Source: FEN-1297 sp046705645 (lineage in GTDB: Bacteria; Bacteroidota; Ignavibacteria; Ignavibacteriales; Ignavibacteriaceae). From it: a stretch of DNA of 50,477 nucleotides. The notes under the pieces are model-generated. The model saw only the letters and a program-made list of their open reading frames with translations. It was not told where the DNA came from and did no database searches. The translations under genes were made by a program, and so were the position numbers. The first letter of the stretch is position 1. Each line of letters opens with the position of its first letter. Where the stretch lies: positions 1 to 50,477 of the forward strand of contig JBJKQE010000215.1 of NCBI GenBank assembly GCA_046705645.1, written 5' to 3'. Positions 16,964 through 25,124 of this stretch are shown in pieces.

Positions 16964-19111
16964 TCAAACTAATACTAACGAAATAAATGAAAGAGCCGTT
17001 AAAAAGATATCTGTTATTTTTAAGCCGGCAAACGGAATGAAATACAGACTAGCGGCTAATGAACCCAAGCACCCGCCTATTAAGTCTGCAGAATAAAGAG
17101 TCGAAACAACTAACTTTTGATTTACTACTTTAAAATAACTTGCATAGGCAAATACTCCCGCCACAAAAAATCCTGTAGTTATTAATAATACGGAAATACC
17201 TAGAAGACCAAATTCAAATTTTCCTTGGGTCAAGATAAAGATAAAATTAATTAATCCGAAGCTCGCGAATAATACCTTACCGACTCCTCTCGAGATTAAA
17301 TGTTCGCTATTTTGATTATAGACGAACTTAGAAATTGCAAATGAACCAAACGCTAGTCCGGCCATAATGGCCGTTAATAAAATTCCAATGTTCTGAAACA
17401 AGACTCCACTCGTAACCTGATAATGCAATATTAAAATTGTTTCAAACACCATTCCTAAAAATGCAGCAATAAACATCAATATAAATCTTCTAATTTTGTA
17501 TGAGAACCTTCCTATTATAAAAACCATTAATATCAGAATAGACAGTAAAGAATAAATGAAAAAATTATTTTTTGAGTTTGGACTAAAAAAAAAGAAATTG
17601 ATTGAATTGATTTCGGGGAAAAATTTAGACAGCCATATCGCAACAGTATATTGATAGCAGGTTGGCCTTGAATCGGTATTTATTGGAGCTAAGTTCTTTG
17701 AAAGAATATTTTCTATTTCAAATTTTCTATCGTTAGAATAAATATATTTTACATATTGCGGCGTAATTAATTTTGTTTCAAGATTTCCGGCAATTAATCT
17801 TTCAGCCAATAAATTTTCATCATTTGAAAGAGGAGTCCCGGAAGAGATAAATATATTCGTTGCTCCGGGCAGAACCACCACGGATTTAAAAGTTGAATTT
17901 AGTGCACGATATATGCTGGTATTTCTCGAAATAAGAGGAGGTGGCCATAAGTTTTCCGAGGAACGGAGTCTGAATGATAAAATCCCATTATTGTTCAAGT
18001 GATTGGAACATAATTCAAAAAATTCTTTTGTATAAAACCTATTTGTCTGACCCGAAGAAGGTTCGGGCATGCCGATTAAAATTACGTCATAGCCGGAAGA
18101 ATGCTTTAAAAATCTTCTCGGGTCGTCAATAATTATTTTTAAAATATCCTTATTAATAAATACATTCAGATGCTTTTTAAGTAATTCTACCAAGTCTCCG
18201 TTTAATTCCACATAATCAATTTTTTTAAGATCGTATTTATTTAATTCATTAATAATTCCTTCAAATCCGCCGCCTAAAATTAAAACTGTTTTTGGGTTTT
18301 CACACTGAAGCAGGCTTAAGTGAACAAATTCTTCGGCAGCAGTATTTTCCGTATCATAGGAAAGTGCATCATTTTCAAAAACAGATATCTGATTTCCTGA
18401 AGAGGTAATAGATACTCTGCCGTAAGGAGTATCTTTTGCTTCTACCAAGTTAGAGTGATTTATTTTCGTCATTCTCTTATCTATCGATGAGGAAAAAAGG
18501 AGAATAGGAATCATTAAAATTAAACTAATAATAATGATGGTTCTGTAAAAATTTCTTTTAATATCCTTTATATATAAAAGGGCAATAATAAAAGAAACTA
18601 TTGTACAGATAACGGCTATCGTAAAGTTTTGGATACCGAACTTCAACATTAAGGTTGAAATTAAGCCTCCAATTACACCGCCGAGACTTTCAACCGAATA
18701 AGCTTTTGCCAGAGTACTGTTGTTTTCAATATATATTTTTGCGGCCCACTGAAACATTAACCCAAGAAGGAAACTTATCGGTATGAGCGAAACAGCTAAG
18801 GCAATTATTTGCATTTCGAATGGAAGAAAGGTACCTGAAACATTTCCGACTAAATGTCTAATCGAACGGATGAAATAAATATCCGCTAATAGTATTATTC
18901 CCCAAAGAAATGCAAGTAAACTAAGTTGAGTTCTATTGGGAATATATGATTTTCCGCCGGTTATTGCTCCTAGTGAAGTTCCAAACAGCCAGAATCCGAA
19001 GGAAAGTATATAAATTAATTCTATACCGTAAAATGAAACGTTTAGTTCTCTAAGTATAATTACTTGCCCGAGTAACGAAACGAATCCTATAATTAAAAGA
19101 TAAAGAGCCAC
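16964..19111 (-). CDS. Membrane-embedded spermidine-synthase-like protein
   Basis: This is a 715-residue protein in which a soluble, Rossmann-type spermidine-synthase-like domain (about residues 215-440) is flanked by two blocks of about six to seven membrane helices. ILGGGFEGIINEL and DYVELN match the nucleotide-binding motifs, and FYTKEFFELC matches the substrate region. The two catalytic aspartates of true spermidine synthases (VDSTDP) are replaced (ILIGMPEP), so aminopropyl transfer is unlikely; many bacterial membrane homologues with an NRFYT motif share this state and have no known role. The start is GTG, 11 bases after the Memo-AMMECR1 stop, so it is almost certainly co-transcribed with the AmmeMemoRadiSam genes. 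Confidence 0.8.
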   Translation of the reverse strand: MALYLLIIGFVSLLGQVIILRELNVSFYGIELIYILSFGFWLFGTSLGAITGGKSYIPNRTQLSLLAFLWGIILLADIYFIRSIRHLVGNVSGTFLPFEMQIIALAVSLIPISFLLGLMFQWAAKIYIENNSTLAKAYSVESLGGVIGGLISTLMLKFGIQNFTIAVICTIVSFIIALLYIKDIKRNFYRTIIIISLILMIPILLFSSSIDKRMTKINHSNLVEAKDTPYGRVSITSSGNQISVFENDALSYDTENTAAEEFVHLSLLQCENPKTVLILGGGFEGIINELNKYDLKKIDYVELNGDLVELLKKHLNVFINKDILKIIIDDPRRFLKHSSGYDVILIGMPEPSSGQTNRFYTKEFFELCSNHLNNNGILSFRLRSSENLWPPPLISRNTSIYRALNSTFKSVVVLPGATNIFISSGTPLSNDENLLAERLIAGNLETKLITPQYVKYIYSNDRKFEIENILSKNLAPINTDSRPTCYQYTVAIWLSKFFPEINSINFFFFSPNSKNNFFIYSLLSILILMVFIIGRFSYKIRRFILMFIAAFLGMVFETILILHYQVTSGVLFQNIGILLTAIMAGLAFGSFAISKFVYNQNSEHLISRGVGKVLFASFGLINFIFILTQGKFEFGLLGISVLLITTGFFVAGVFAYASYFKVVNQKLVVSTLYSADLIGGCLGSLAASLYFIPFAGLKITDIFLTALSFISLVLV

Positions 19112-19122
19112 ATTTTTACTCT

Positions 19123-20736
19123 TTATTTAAACTCAGACTCTTCAAATATCTTTGCCTGAAAAACAGATAACTCCGCATCATGCCAGCTGCCAGCCGGCAA
19201 ACCGGCTTTTCTGCAAAGATTGTCCAAAAATTCAATTTTATTCCAGCCCATTTCTGTAGCGACTTGAGGAAGGAATACTGCTTTCCTGCCTTCTTTTGCC
19301 AGTACAACTCCGTCTCTACCGAGAACAATTTCATCAATATTTTTTATCGGTTTAGCCGGAGTAAGAACGGATATTTCTATTTCAATATCGGGCAGTTCAC
19401 CGATGGTTACAGGCATAAACCTCGGATCACTGAAAGCTGATTCCATTGCCATTGTACTTACAACTTTAATTAAGGGCATATCTTCTCTCATGTATCCGAT
19501 ACATCCCCTTAATTCTCCATGCTTTCTTAACGTAACAAATGCTCCTAAATTCTTTTGAAGTGCCGGATCAAAGTTTTCATCCGGAGTAACTTTTTTCAAA
19601 GTTAAATATAGTGTAATACTTTTTCTTGCAAGAGAAAGGAGAGTCTTTTTTTGAGAATCATTTAATTCGAACTCTTTTTCTTGTTTCTTCTCCTGATTTT
19701 CAATTTTACTATTATTACCTTCTTTTATTGAAAAGACGACTGCCCCATATCCCACAACACGGTCTTTACCAGCAATAGGATTGTCACCTGAATTAGCATA
19801 ATTAATAATTACTCCGGTATCAGCACCTAATTCTTTTGCTGCAGTCATTGCAGAAATAATCGGTCCTTCTCCGCATGCGCATGTTAAAAGATTTTGAATA
19901 TTCTTATTCATTTGTTTGTTTATCATATTTACAAAATCTTTCGGTTCCATCTTGCTGATTGATTCCAATGTAATATGATCAACTTCTTCAGCATCTTTAT
20001 AATTAGGATAATGAGATAGGTCCGAGCTGGCAACAATCAGTGCATTTTTATTTTTTAAGACTTTAGCCAAAGCTTTGCCGAAATCAACGCACAAATTAAA
20101 ATCAGATGACCCGACAACTGCCGGAAGTATTTTAGTATCCGGGAATAAATATTGAACGAACGGAAGCTGAACTTCAATCGAATGTTCTTCTGCATGTACT
20201 TCAGAGTTAAAAACGCAATCTTTATCTGAAGATATTAATTCATCGGCAGTCTTTTCATCTATTTTAGATAAACCCAGCGGTGTCTGAAATCCCTGTCTTG
20301 GGTAAACTGAAATCTTGTTAAAATTTGCTGTTGTATGGTTAGTTCCTAAAATTACTATCAAATCGTATTTATAATTTTTTGCCTGGTTATAAGCATCTGC
20401 CGCTGTTTGGCCGGAAAAAATATATCCGGCATGAGGAACAATTACAGCTAAAGGTTTCCCAGCATTTTTGTTTACCGCATTATCAAAAAATTTTTTAACT
20501 GTTGATAATAATTCTGTAGAGTCGGCGGGATAAAATTTTCCCGCAAATACCGGCTTGCGAATTTTTACATCGGGAAACTGAGCATTGCATTGTATATTGC
20601 CGTTAATAGTTAAAGTTGTCATGATGATTAAAAAATAAAATTTGTTAATTGATATTGTTTTTAGCTTTTGTAAATATTTCAATTCGACATTGCGTTTGCT
20701 TCGCCGGACTTTATTGATTAAAATAATTTTTTTCAT
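19123..20736 (-). CDS. AmmeMemoRadiSam proteins B and A fused (Memo-AMMECR1), probably exported
   Basis: Numbering is from the ATG at 20736 (537 residues). An in-frame start at 20793 exists but would overlap the upstream gene. Residues 33-46 form a hydrophobic core (FYFLIIMTTLTING) ending CNAQ, a plausible signal peptide; a TTG further in would shorten the long basic leader. Residues 60-336 are a Memo domain with the metal-site residues His102 (PHAGY), His134 (GTNH), Asp239/His242 (SSDLSHY) and Cys288 (ACGEGP). After a charged linker, residues 356-536 are an AMMECR1 domain with LRGCIGY at 409-415 and SAFSDPRF. The biochemical role of the system is unknown. The start is 14 bases after the radical SAM stop and the next gene follows at 11 bases. 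Confidence 0.88.
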   Translation of the reverse strand: MKKIILINKVRRSKRNVELKYLQKLKTISINKFYFLIIMTTLTINGNIQCNAQFPDVKIRKPVFAGKFYPADSTELLSTVKKFFDNAVNKNAGKPLAVIVPHAGYIFSGQTAADAYNQAKNYKYDLIVILGTNHTTANFNKISVYPRQGFQTPLGLSKIDEKTADELISSDKDCVFNSEVHAEEHSIEVQLPFVQYLFPDTKILPAVVGSSDFNLCVDFGKALAKVLKNKNALIVASSDLSHYPNYKDAEEVDHITLESISKMEPKDFVNMINKQMNKNIQNLLTCACGEGPIISAMTAAKELGADTGVIINYANSGDNPIAGKDRVVGYGAVVFSIKEGNNSKIENQEKKQEKEFELNDSQKKTLLSLARKSITLYLTLKKVTPDENFDPALQKNLGAFVTLRKHGELRGCIGYMREDMPLIKVVSTMAMESAFSDPRFMPVTIGELPDIEIEISVLTPAKPIKNIDEIVLGRDGVVLAKEGRKAVFLPQVATEMGWNKIEFLDNLCRKAGLPAGSWHDAELSVFQAKIFEESEFK

Positions 20737-20750
20737 AAAATACTCAAATT

Positions 20751-22004
20751 TTAACTCCAAACCCCAGCAATCGGTAATTTGCAGTATTCGCATTTACCGT
20801 TGATTATATGATTTTCCAAGACGAAAAAAAATGTTCGCTTAATTATTACTCTCTTACATGAAGGGCAAAATGTATTGTTCCCTTCATTCCCGGGTACATT
20901 ACCAATATAGGCATAATGTATTCCATAATTCATTGCAATATCTCTAGCCTGCTCTAACTTAGAAATAGGCGTAGGAGGCAAATTTAGTAGTTTATAATCC
21001 GGATGAAAACGTGTAAAATGAATCGGAACGTCGTAACCTAATTCGTCAATAACCCATTTAGTTAGACCGATTAACATATCTTTCGAATCATTTAAAGTAG
21101 GTACAACTAGATTGACAATTTCAAGATGTACTTTAGTTTTTGAGATTTGTTTAATACTCCTTAACACCGGACTAAGTTCGGCGCTGCAAACTTTTCTATA
21201 AAAATCCGTACTGTAACCTTTTAGATCAATTTTTATTGCGCTTAGTACTTCGCAAATATCGTTAAGCGGTTCGCTGTTCATAAAACCGCAGCTCACCAGT
21301 ACACTCTTGATGTTTTTCTCTTTAGCAGATTTAGCTATATCAATTAAGTATTCCGTAAAAACAGTCGGTTCATTATAAGTGAACGCTATTACCGGAACAT
21401 TCTTTCGGTAGGATGCTTCTGTAATATTTTCCGGTGGTACAAATTTCGTAGAAAAATCTTCCGGCTTTGCCTGTGAGATTTCCCAATTCTGGCAGAACTT
21501 ACACGATAACGGACAGCCTGCAGTTGCTAATGAAAAAGCTTCAACTCCCGGTAAAAAATGATAAAAAGGTTTTTTCTCAATCGGATCAATGTGAATTGAA
21601 ACCGGATGGCCGTATACTAAGCTTTTTAAGGTTCCATTAATATTTATTCGTGCTCTGCATTTACCTTTTTCTCCGTTCTTGATAGTGCAGCCCTGTGCAC
21701 AAAGCATACATTTAATAATTTCTTCACTGTGTTTGAAAGATCGTTTTGATTCGACTTCACCACTTGAGTGGCAATTTAAACAATTTACATTTTTGGTTGA
21801 TGTTGAAATCCAATAACGCGCAATTGGGGCATTCCGAAGTAGGCCTTCATCAATAAGCTCATCAAGAAATGAATGAGCCTTTGCCGATGATAATGATCTA
21901 AATATACGGGGATTTGAAAATGCAAAGCTGGCTCCGCCAAAGCATATGCCAAGTTGAGCAGTCCTTTTTATAAAATTTCTTCGGGATAAATTTTGTCCAT
22001 CCAT
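20751..22004 (-). CDS. AmmeMemoRadiSam radical SAM enzyme with Tat signal
   Basis: The protein has 417 residues. The N-terminus has a twin-arginine signal: SRRNFIK (residues 7-13), then a hydrophobic stretch (LGICFGGASFAF). Next is an unusual CLNCH (75-79), a c-type heme-binding pattern, before the family's cysteine cluster C99-x2-C102-x3-C106 and C116. The radical SAM motif is C164-x3-C168-x2-C171 (GCPLSCKFCQNWEISQ), and a C-terminal zinc-ribbon-like CPSC...CEYC ends the protein (GVWS). The reaction catalysed by this family is not known. Export by Tat would place a folded iron-sulfur enzyme outside the cytoplasm. It is the first gene of the cassette. Confidence 0.9.
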   Translation of the reverse strand: MDGQNLSRRNFIKRTAQLGICFGGASFAFSNPRIFRSLSSAKAHSFLDELIDEGLLRNAPIARYWISTSTKNVNCLNCHSSGEVESKRSFKHSEEIIKCMLCAQGCTIKNGEKGKCRARININGTLKSLVYGHPVSIHIDPIEKKPFYHFLPGVEAFSLATAGCPLSCKFCQNWEISQAKPEDFSTKFVPPENITEASYRKNVPVIAFTYNEPTVFTEYLIDIAKSAKEKNIKSVLVSCGFMNSEPLNDICEVLSAIKIDLKGYSTDFYRKVCSAELSPVLRSIKQISKTKVHLEIVNLVVPTLNDSKDMLIGLTKWVIDELGYDVPIHFTRFHPDYKLLNLPPTPISKLEQARDIAMNYGIHYAYIGNVPGNEGNNTFCPSCKRVIIKRTFFFVLENHIINGKCEYCKLPIAGVWS

Positions 22005-22378
22005 TTTAATAAAAGAAAATTAATCTTTTATGAAAATAATTTAACAAAACAATTCTGCAAATTAACTTAAAATCAGGAATATGTTACTCTAAGACTTCCC
22101 CGTACTGAATTGGGATGAGTATAGAAAAATTTAATCGAATAAATCACTTTACGCAGGGTTATAAACTTAATTGTGATTTGAACTGATTAAGTTCAAGTTT
22201 AAGAGTAAGATCAAGTTCAAGAACAAGATTAAGAATATTCTGCGTAAACCGATTGAATAATTTATTTGGCGATTTAAAACTACCGGATAAAAAATAAATT
22301 ATTTAACACTTGTAATAATATTTTAAATGAGCGGGACATTGTCAAGGGAGATATGAGCAACTTAAAGCCGGGAGAATA
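22005..22378. other. 374-bp non-coding region between the AmmeMemoRadiSam and DUF2007 genes
   Basis: No credible gene lies here. It holds the hexamer array and its flanking inverted repeat (22148-22248, listed separately) and, at its right edge, a short imperfect G/C hairpin at 22367-22387 (five of six pairs) overlapping the stop of the zinc-ribbon gene. On the minus strand that hairpin is followed by only three T, so it is a doubtful terminator. The promoter of the radical SAM gene should be in the left part, but I found no convincing match. Confidence 0.6.
22148..22248. repeat. AAGWNY hexamer array inside a 9-bp inverted repeat
   Basis: Eight consecutive units of the form AAGWNY (W is A or T, Y is C or T) run from 22189 to 22236 in exact 6-base register. 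The array is enclosed by TTTACGCAG at 22148-22156 and its perfect reverse complement CTGCGTAAA at 22240-22248, and ATC/GAT triplets two bases further out extend the symmetry. The third to sixth bases vary while AAG is invariant, so this is not a simple slippage repeat. Function unknown; possibly a dispersed intergenic repeat or small non-autonomous element. Confidence 0.75.
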
Positions 22379-22741
22379 TTACCGGGCGCTGAACATTGTA
22401 AAATTGATCTTTACATCTTTCAATAATTCTTTTACAGTTGACACCTGATCTTCCCGAACCATAAGAATAGTAGGATCCATATAACCCCTGATATATGCCG
22501 TATTTTCACCCTGAAGAAAATATTCAATCCCTTCATTATCAAGAAGGCTTTTAATCAAAGCAATATCGCCTAAATTATACGTGGAAAGGACGGGGATAAA
22601 AGTAATATCATCGTTTTGAGATTCTTTATATGATTCGGCTTTTTTATCCTTTTCCTCTAATGAATGAACAAGTTTTACATTGCAGTCTGCACACACTGTA
22701 AATCCTTCTCTGTATTCGGCTTTGCAATTCGGACAAAACAT
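22379..22741 (-). CDS. Zinc-ribbon protein with DUF2007-like domain
   Basis: This is a small 120-residue protein. It begins with a zinc ribbon, MFCPNCKAEYREGFTVCADC (two CxxC knuckles 13 residues apart). Residues 48-115 match the DUF2007 'putative signal-transducing' pattern, with VLSTYNLGDIALIKSLLDNEGIEYFLQGENT and a final VREDQVSTVKELL. The domain is thought to resemble a PII-like or ferredoxin-like fold, but no activity is established. It follows the SSS symporter gene by 22 bases and ends the run that starts upstream at rodZ. Confidence 0.8.
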   Translation of the reverse strand: MFCPNCKAEYREGFTVCADCNVKLVHSLEEKDKKAESYKESQNDDITFIPVLSTYNLGDIALIKSLLDNEGIEYFLQGENTAYIRGYMDPTILMVREDQVSTVKELLKDVKINFTMFSAR

Positions 22742-22763
22742 AATTCCTCCGTTTAAATCTTAC

Positions 22764-24215
22764 TTATTCCTTTAACGGTTCTTTATCTGAAAGGACATTT
22801 AACAACCCTCCGACAAGAAGAGTAGCGAGCACACCGATTAAAGTAAACCAAGTCCATGCTACAAGTTTAAGTGAAATAACTGTTATCATAATAAAAATAC
22901 CGGCAACAAAACCGGCAAGCGCATCTTCTTGCTTGGCTTTTTTAACTAATATTCCGAGAAGAAAAGTACCAAGTAATCCGCCGTATGTAAATGAAGCGAT
23001 ACTTAATGCAAGTTCTACAACAGCCTGAGAAGTGTTCATAAAGAATATTGCCGCTCCTACAAGCAATATTGCCCACATAATTGTAAACAAACGGGAAATC
23101 ATTAATTGCTTTTTATCGTCGCCTACTTTCCCGAAAAACGGTACATACAAATCCATCATAGTTGAAGATGCAAGCGAACTCATTGAGCCGGCTAATGTAG
23201 AAAGTGCGGCAGCGAATAAGCCGGCAATTATAATTCCGGTTACGCCTGGCGGTAAAACATCAATAATAAAGCGGGGAAATACCGTATCCGATCTTACATG
23301 CATAACACCGTAATATGCATAAAGCATAACTCCAACAACTAAGAAGATAGCAAATTGAATGATTACAATTATTCCGCTTCCTATAATTGCCTTTTGACTG
23401 TCTTTTAAAGTTTTTGTCGTAAGAAGTCTTTGGACAATTAGTTGATCGGTACCGTGAGATGCCATTGAAAGGAATGCACCGCCTACAATTCCTCCTATTA
23501 TTGTATACGGCTGATTGAAAAAGCCTGCCAATCCGTTCTTAAATCCCCAATTAAAAATTCCGAATTTATCCGTTGAAGCTGCAACCGCAGTAACAGAATG
23601 CCATCCGTCAGGGAGTAAATGAATTAAAAATATTCCGGCTAATATAGCACCGCCCAAGTAAGTAAACATTTGAATTACGTCAACCCAGATTACGCCTTTA
23701 ACTCCGCCGGTATATGTATAAGCAAGTGCAACAAATGCCATTATTAATATTGCTTCCGGGTAGGAAATATTAAGCATCAACTTTAACGGGATAGCCGTGG
23801 CAAATAATCTAACACCGTCTGCAGCAACGCGTGTAAACAAAAAGACTATGGATGCAAACGATCTGGTCTTCCCGCCAAATCTGTTTTCTAAAAAAGTGTA
23901 TGCGGTTTTAAGATTTCCTTTGCTGTAAGCAGGTAGAAATAAAACGGCAACTATTATCCTTCCTATTAAATAACCGAAAGTTACCTGTAAAAAATTTAGA
24001 TTGGTTAAATACGCCAGTCCCGGTATGGATATAAATGTTAAAGTACTTGTTTCAGCGGCAACAATAGAAAAGCAAACCGCCCACCAGGGAACGACTTTAG
24101 ATCCAAGAAAATAATCTTTAACGGATTTTTGCTTGCCTCCGGAAATCATTCCGAAGACGGCAATACCTACCAGGTAAGCAATAATTATTATATAATCTAA
24201 GATATTGCCTTTCAA
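22764..24215 (-). CDS. Sodium:solute symporter family protein
   Basis: SSS-family transporter with 483 residues and about 13 membrane segments. Family motifs are KSVKDYFLGSKVVPWWAVCFSIVAAETSTLTFISIPG near the N-terminus and YTYTGGVKGVIWVDVIQMF in the middle. It is clearly distinct from the symporter at 12343-14091. The substrate is unknown; SSS members of this kind carry sugars, amino acids or sialic-acid-like compounds. The start codon is TTG (24215) with a weak ribosome-binding site, 13 bases after the STAS gene. Confidence 0.9.
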   Translation of the reverse strand: MKGNILDYIIIIAYLVGIAVFGMISGGKQKSVKDYFLGSKVVPWWAVCFSIVAAETSTLTFISIPGLAYLTNLNFLQVTFGYLIGRIIVAVLFLPAYSKGNLKTAYTFLENRFGGKTRSFASIVFLFTRVAADGVRLFATAIPLKLMLNISYPEAILIMAFVALAYTYTGGVKGVIWVDVIQMFTYLGGAILAGIFLIHLLPDGWHSVTAVAASTDKFGIFNWGFKNGLAGFFNQPYTIIGGIVGGAFLSMASHGTDQLIVQRLLTTKTLKDSQKAIIGSGIIVIIQFAIFLVVGVMLYAYYGVMHVRSDTVFPRFIIDVLPPGVTGIIIAGLFAAALSTLAGSMSSLASSTMMDLYVPFFGKVGDDKKQLMISRLFTIMWAILLVGAAIFFMNTSQAVVELALSIASFTYGGLLGTFLLGILVKKAKQEDALAGFVAGIFIMITVISLKLVAWTWFTLIGVLATLLVGGLLNVLSDKEPLKE

Positions 24216-24228
24216 TAAATTCTGCCTA

Positions 24229-24573
24229 TTATTTTTTCAATTCTTCAAAAGCTTGATCTACCGTATCGCAGACAGGCAGAACTCGATCGAGCTGAGTGAT
24301 TTTTATTAAGGAATGAACCTTTTCCGAAGGAGCAGCAAGCCTCATGCTGCCTTCCGATGATTGCAGGATTCTATTTGCAACAAGCAAAGCACTTAGGCCG
24401 GAGCTGTCGCATGTTTCAACTTCGCTCAAATCAACTATAAATTTATTTATGCCTTCAACTTTTAATAATATTGTAAATTCGCCTTTGACAAGGCCCGAAA
24501 TGTTGGTATCCAATCTTTTCTCATTTAATTTAAATATAGTTATATCCCCGACTCTCTTGGTCTCAAAGTTCAT
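24229..24573 (-). CDS. STAS-domain protein (anti-sigma factor antagonist type)
   Basis: The single STAS domain has 114 residues. FIVDLSEVETCDSSGLSALLVANRIL is the SpoIIAA-like core, with the phosphorylatable serine in the DSSG motif. Such proteins bind an anti-sigma kinase or act in a partner-switch. No matching HPK-type kinase or phosphatase gene is near; neighbours are a DUF6913/GT9-like gene (9 bases upstream) and an SSS symporter, so the partner must be elsewhere. Confidence 0.85.
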   Translation of the reverse strand: MNFETKRVGDITIFKLNEKRLDTNISGLVKGEFTILLKVEGINKFIVDLSEVETCDSSGLSALLVANRILQSSEGSMRLAAPSEKVHSLIKITQLDRVLPVCDTVDQAFEELKK

Positions 24574-24582
24574 AATATTCCT

Positions 24583-25113
24583 TTAAAACATTTGAAGGCA
24601 ATTTAAGAAATTTTTATAAAAGATTTCAGGATTATCATCCGAATTTGCAATTTGAAAATTATAATATCTATCGGAATTCTTTTTCCTAAACCCTATCCTT
24701 ACCTGAGATTGAACTAAATTTGCCGTTAGACTATTGAACAAGTCTTCTTCTTTACTCAGATCAAGCACTGCATTAAACTGGCGTTCCTTTAATTTTTCCT
24801 CAAATTTTTTATTGGGCAAATTGAATCTTGATATATCGGCAATTCCGTAATCAATAATTCCCTGCCGGTATTTCATCGGCAAAGTATTAACCCTATAATC
24901 ATGAGTTATTAAGGTTACCAATTTGCCAGAATCAACCAGTACTTTGATTATATTTAATGCATAATAAAAATGACTTTCGTTTTCCGGCATAAGAACCAAA
25001 AACTGAGGCGTATTTTCGTATAGACCTTTAAATGATTGCTGCCCCATACGAAGATGCTTTAACTTTTGGTCGACAATTATTTGAACAATTCTGTTTTTGA
25101 TTGAGTTAAACAT
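24583..25113 (-). CDS. Uncharacterised protein, DUF6913/GT9-like
   Basis: This 176-residue protein is not confidently named. FLVLMPENESHFYYALNIIKVLVDSG, FNAVLDLSKEEDLFNSLTANLVQSQVRIGF and the spacing between them recall the N-terminal half of ADP-heptose-type glycosyltransferases (GT9) and the short Bacteroidota family DUF6913. At this length it has no complete catalytic fold of its own. It sits 11 bases after ligA and 9 bases before the STAS gene, with normal ribosomal spacing, so it is probably a real gene rather than a remnant. Confidence 0.65.
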   Translation of the reverse strand: MFNSIKNRIVQIIVDQKLKHLRMGQQSFKGLYENTPQFLVLMPENESHFYYALNIIKVLVDSGKLVTLITHDYRVNTLPMKYRQGIIDYGIADISRFNLPNKKFEEKLKERQFNAVLDLSKEEDLFNSLTANLVQSQVRIGFRKKNSDRYYNFQIANSDDNPEIFYKNFLNCLQMF

Positions 25114-25124
25114 AAAAATATTAT

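Noticed and set aside
20737..20793. Longer N-terminus for the Memo-AMMECR1 fusion
   Set aside because: It would overlap the radical SAM gene and put 19 extra residues before a signal-peptide-like segment; the ATG at 20736 fits better.
22367..22387. GCCGGG/CCGGGC hairpin as terminator of the zinc-ribbon gene
   Set aside because: It overlaps the stop codon, has a mismatch in the stem and only three T after it on the minus strand.
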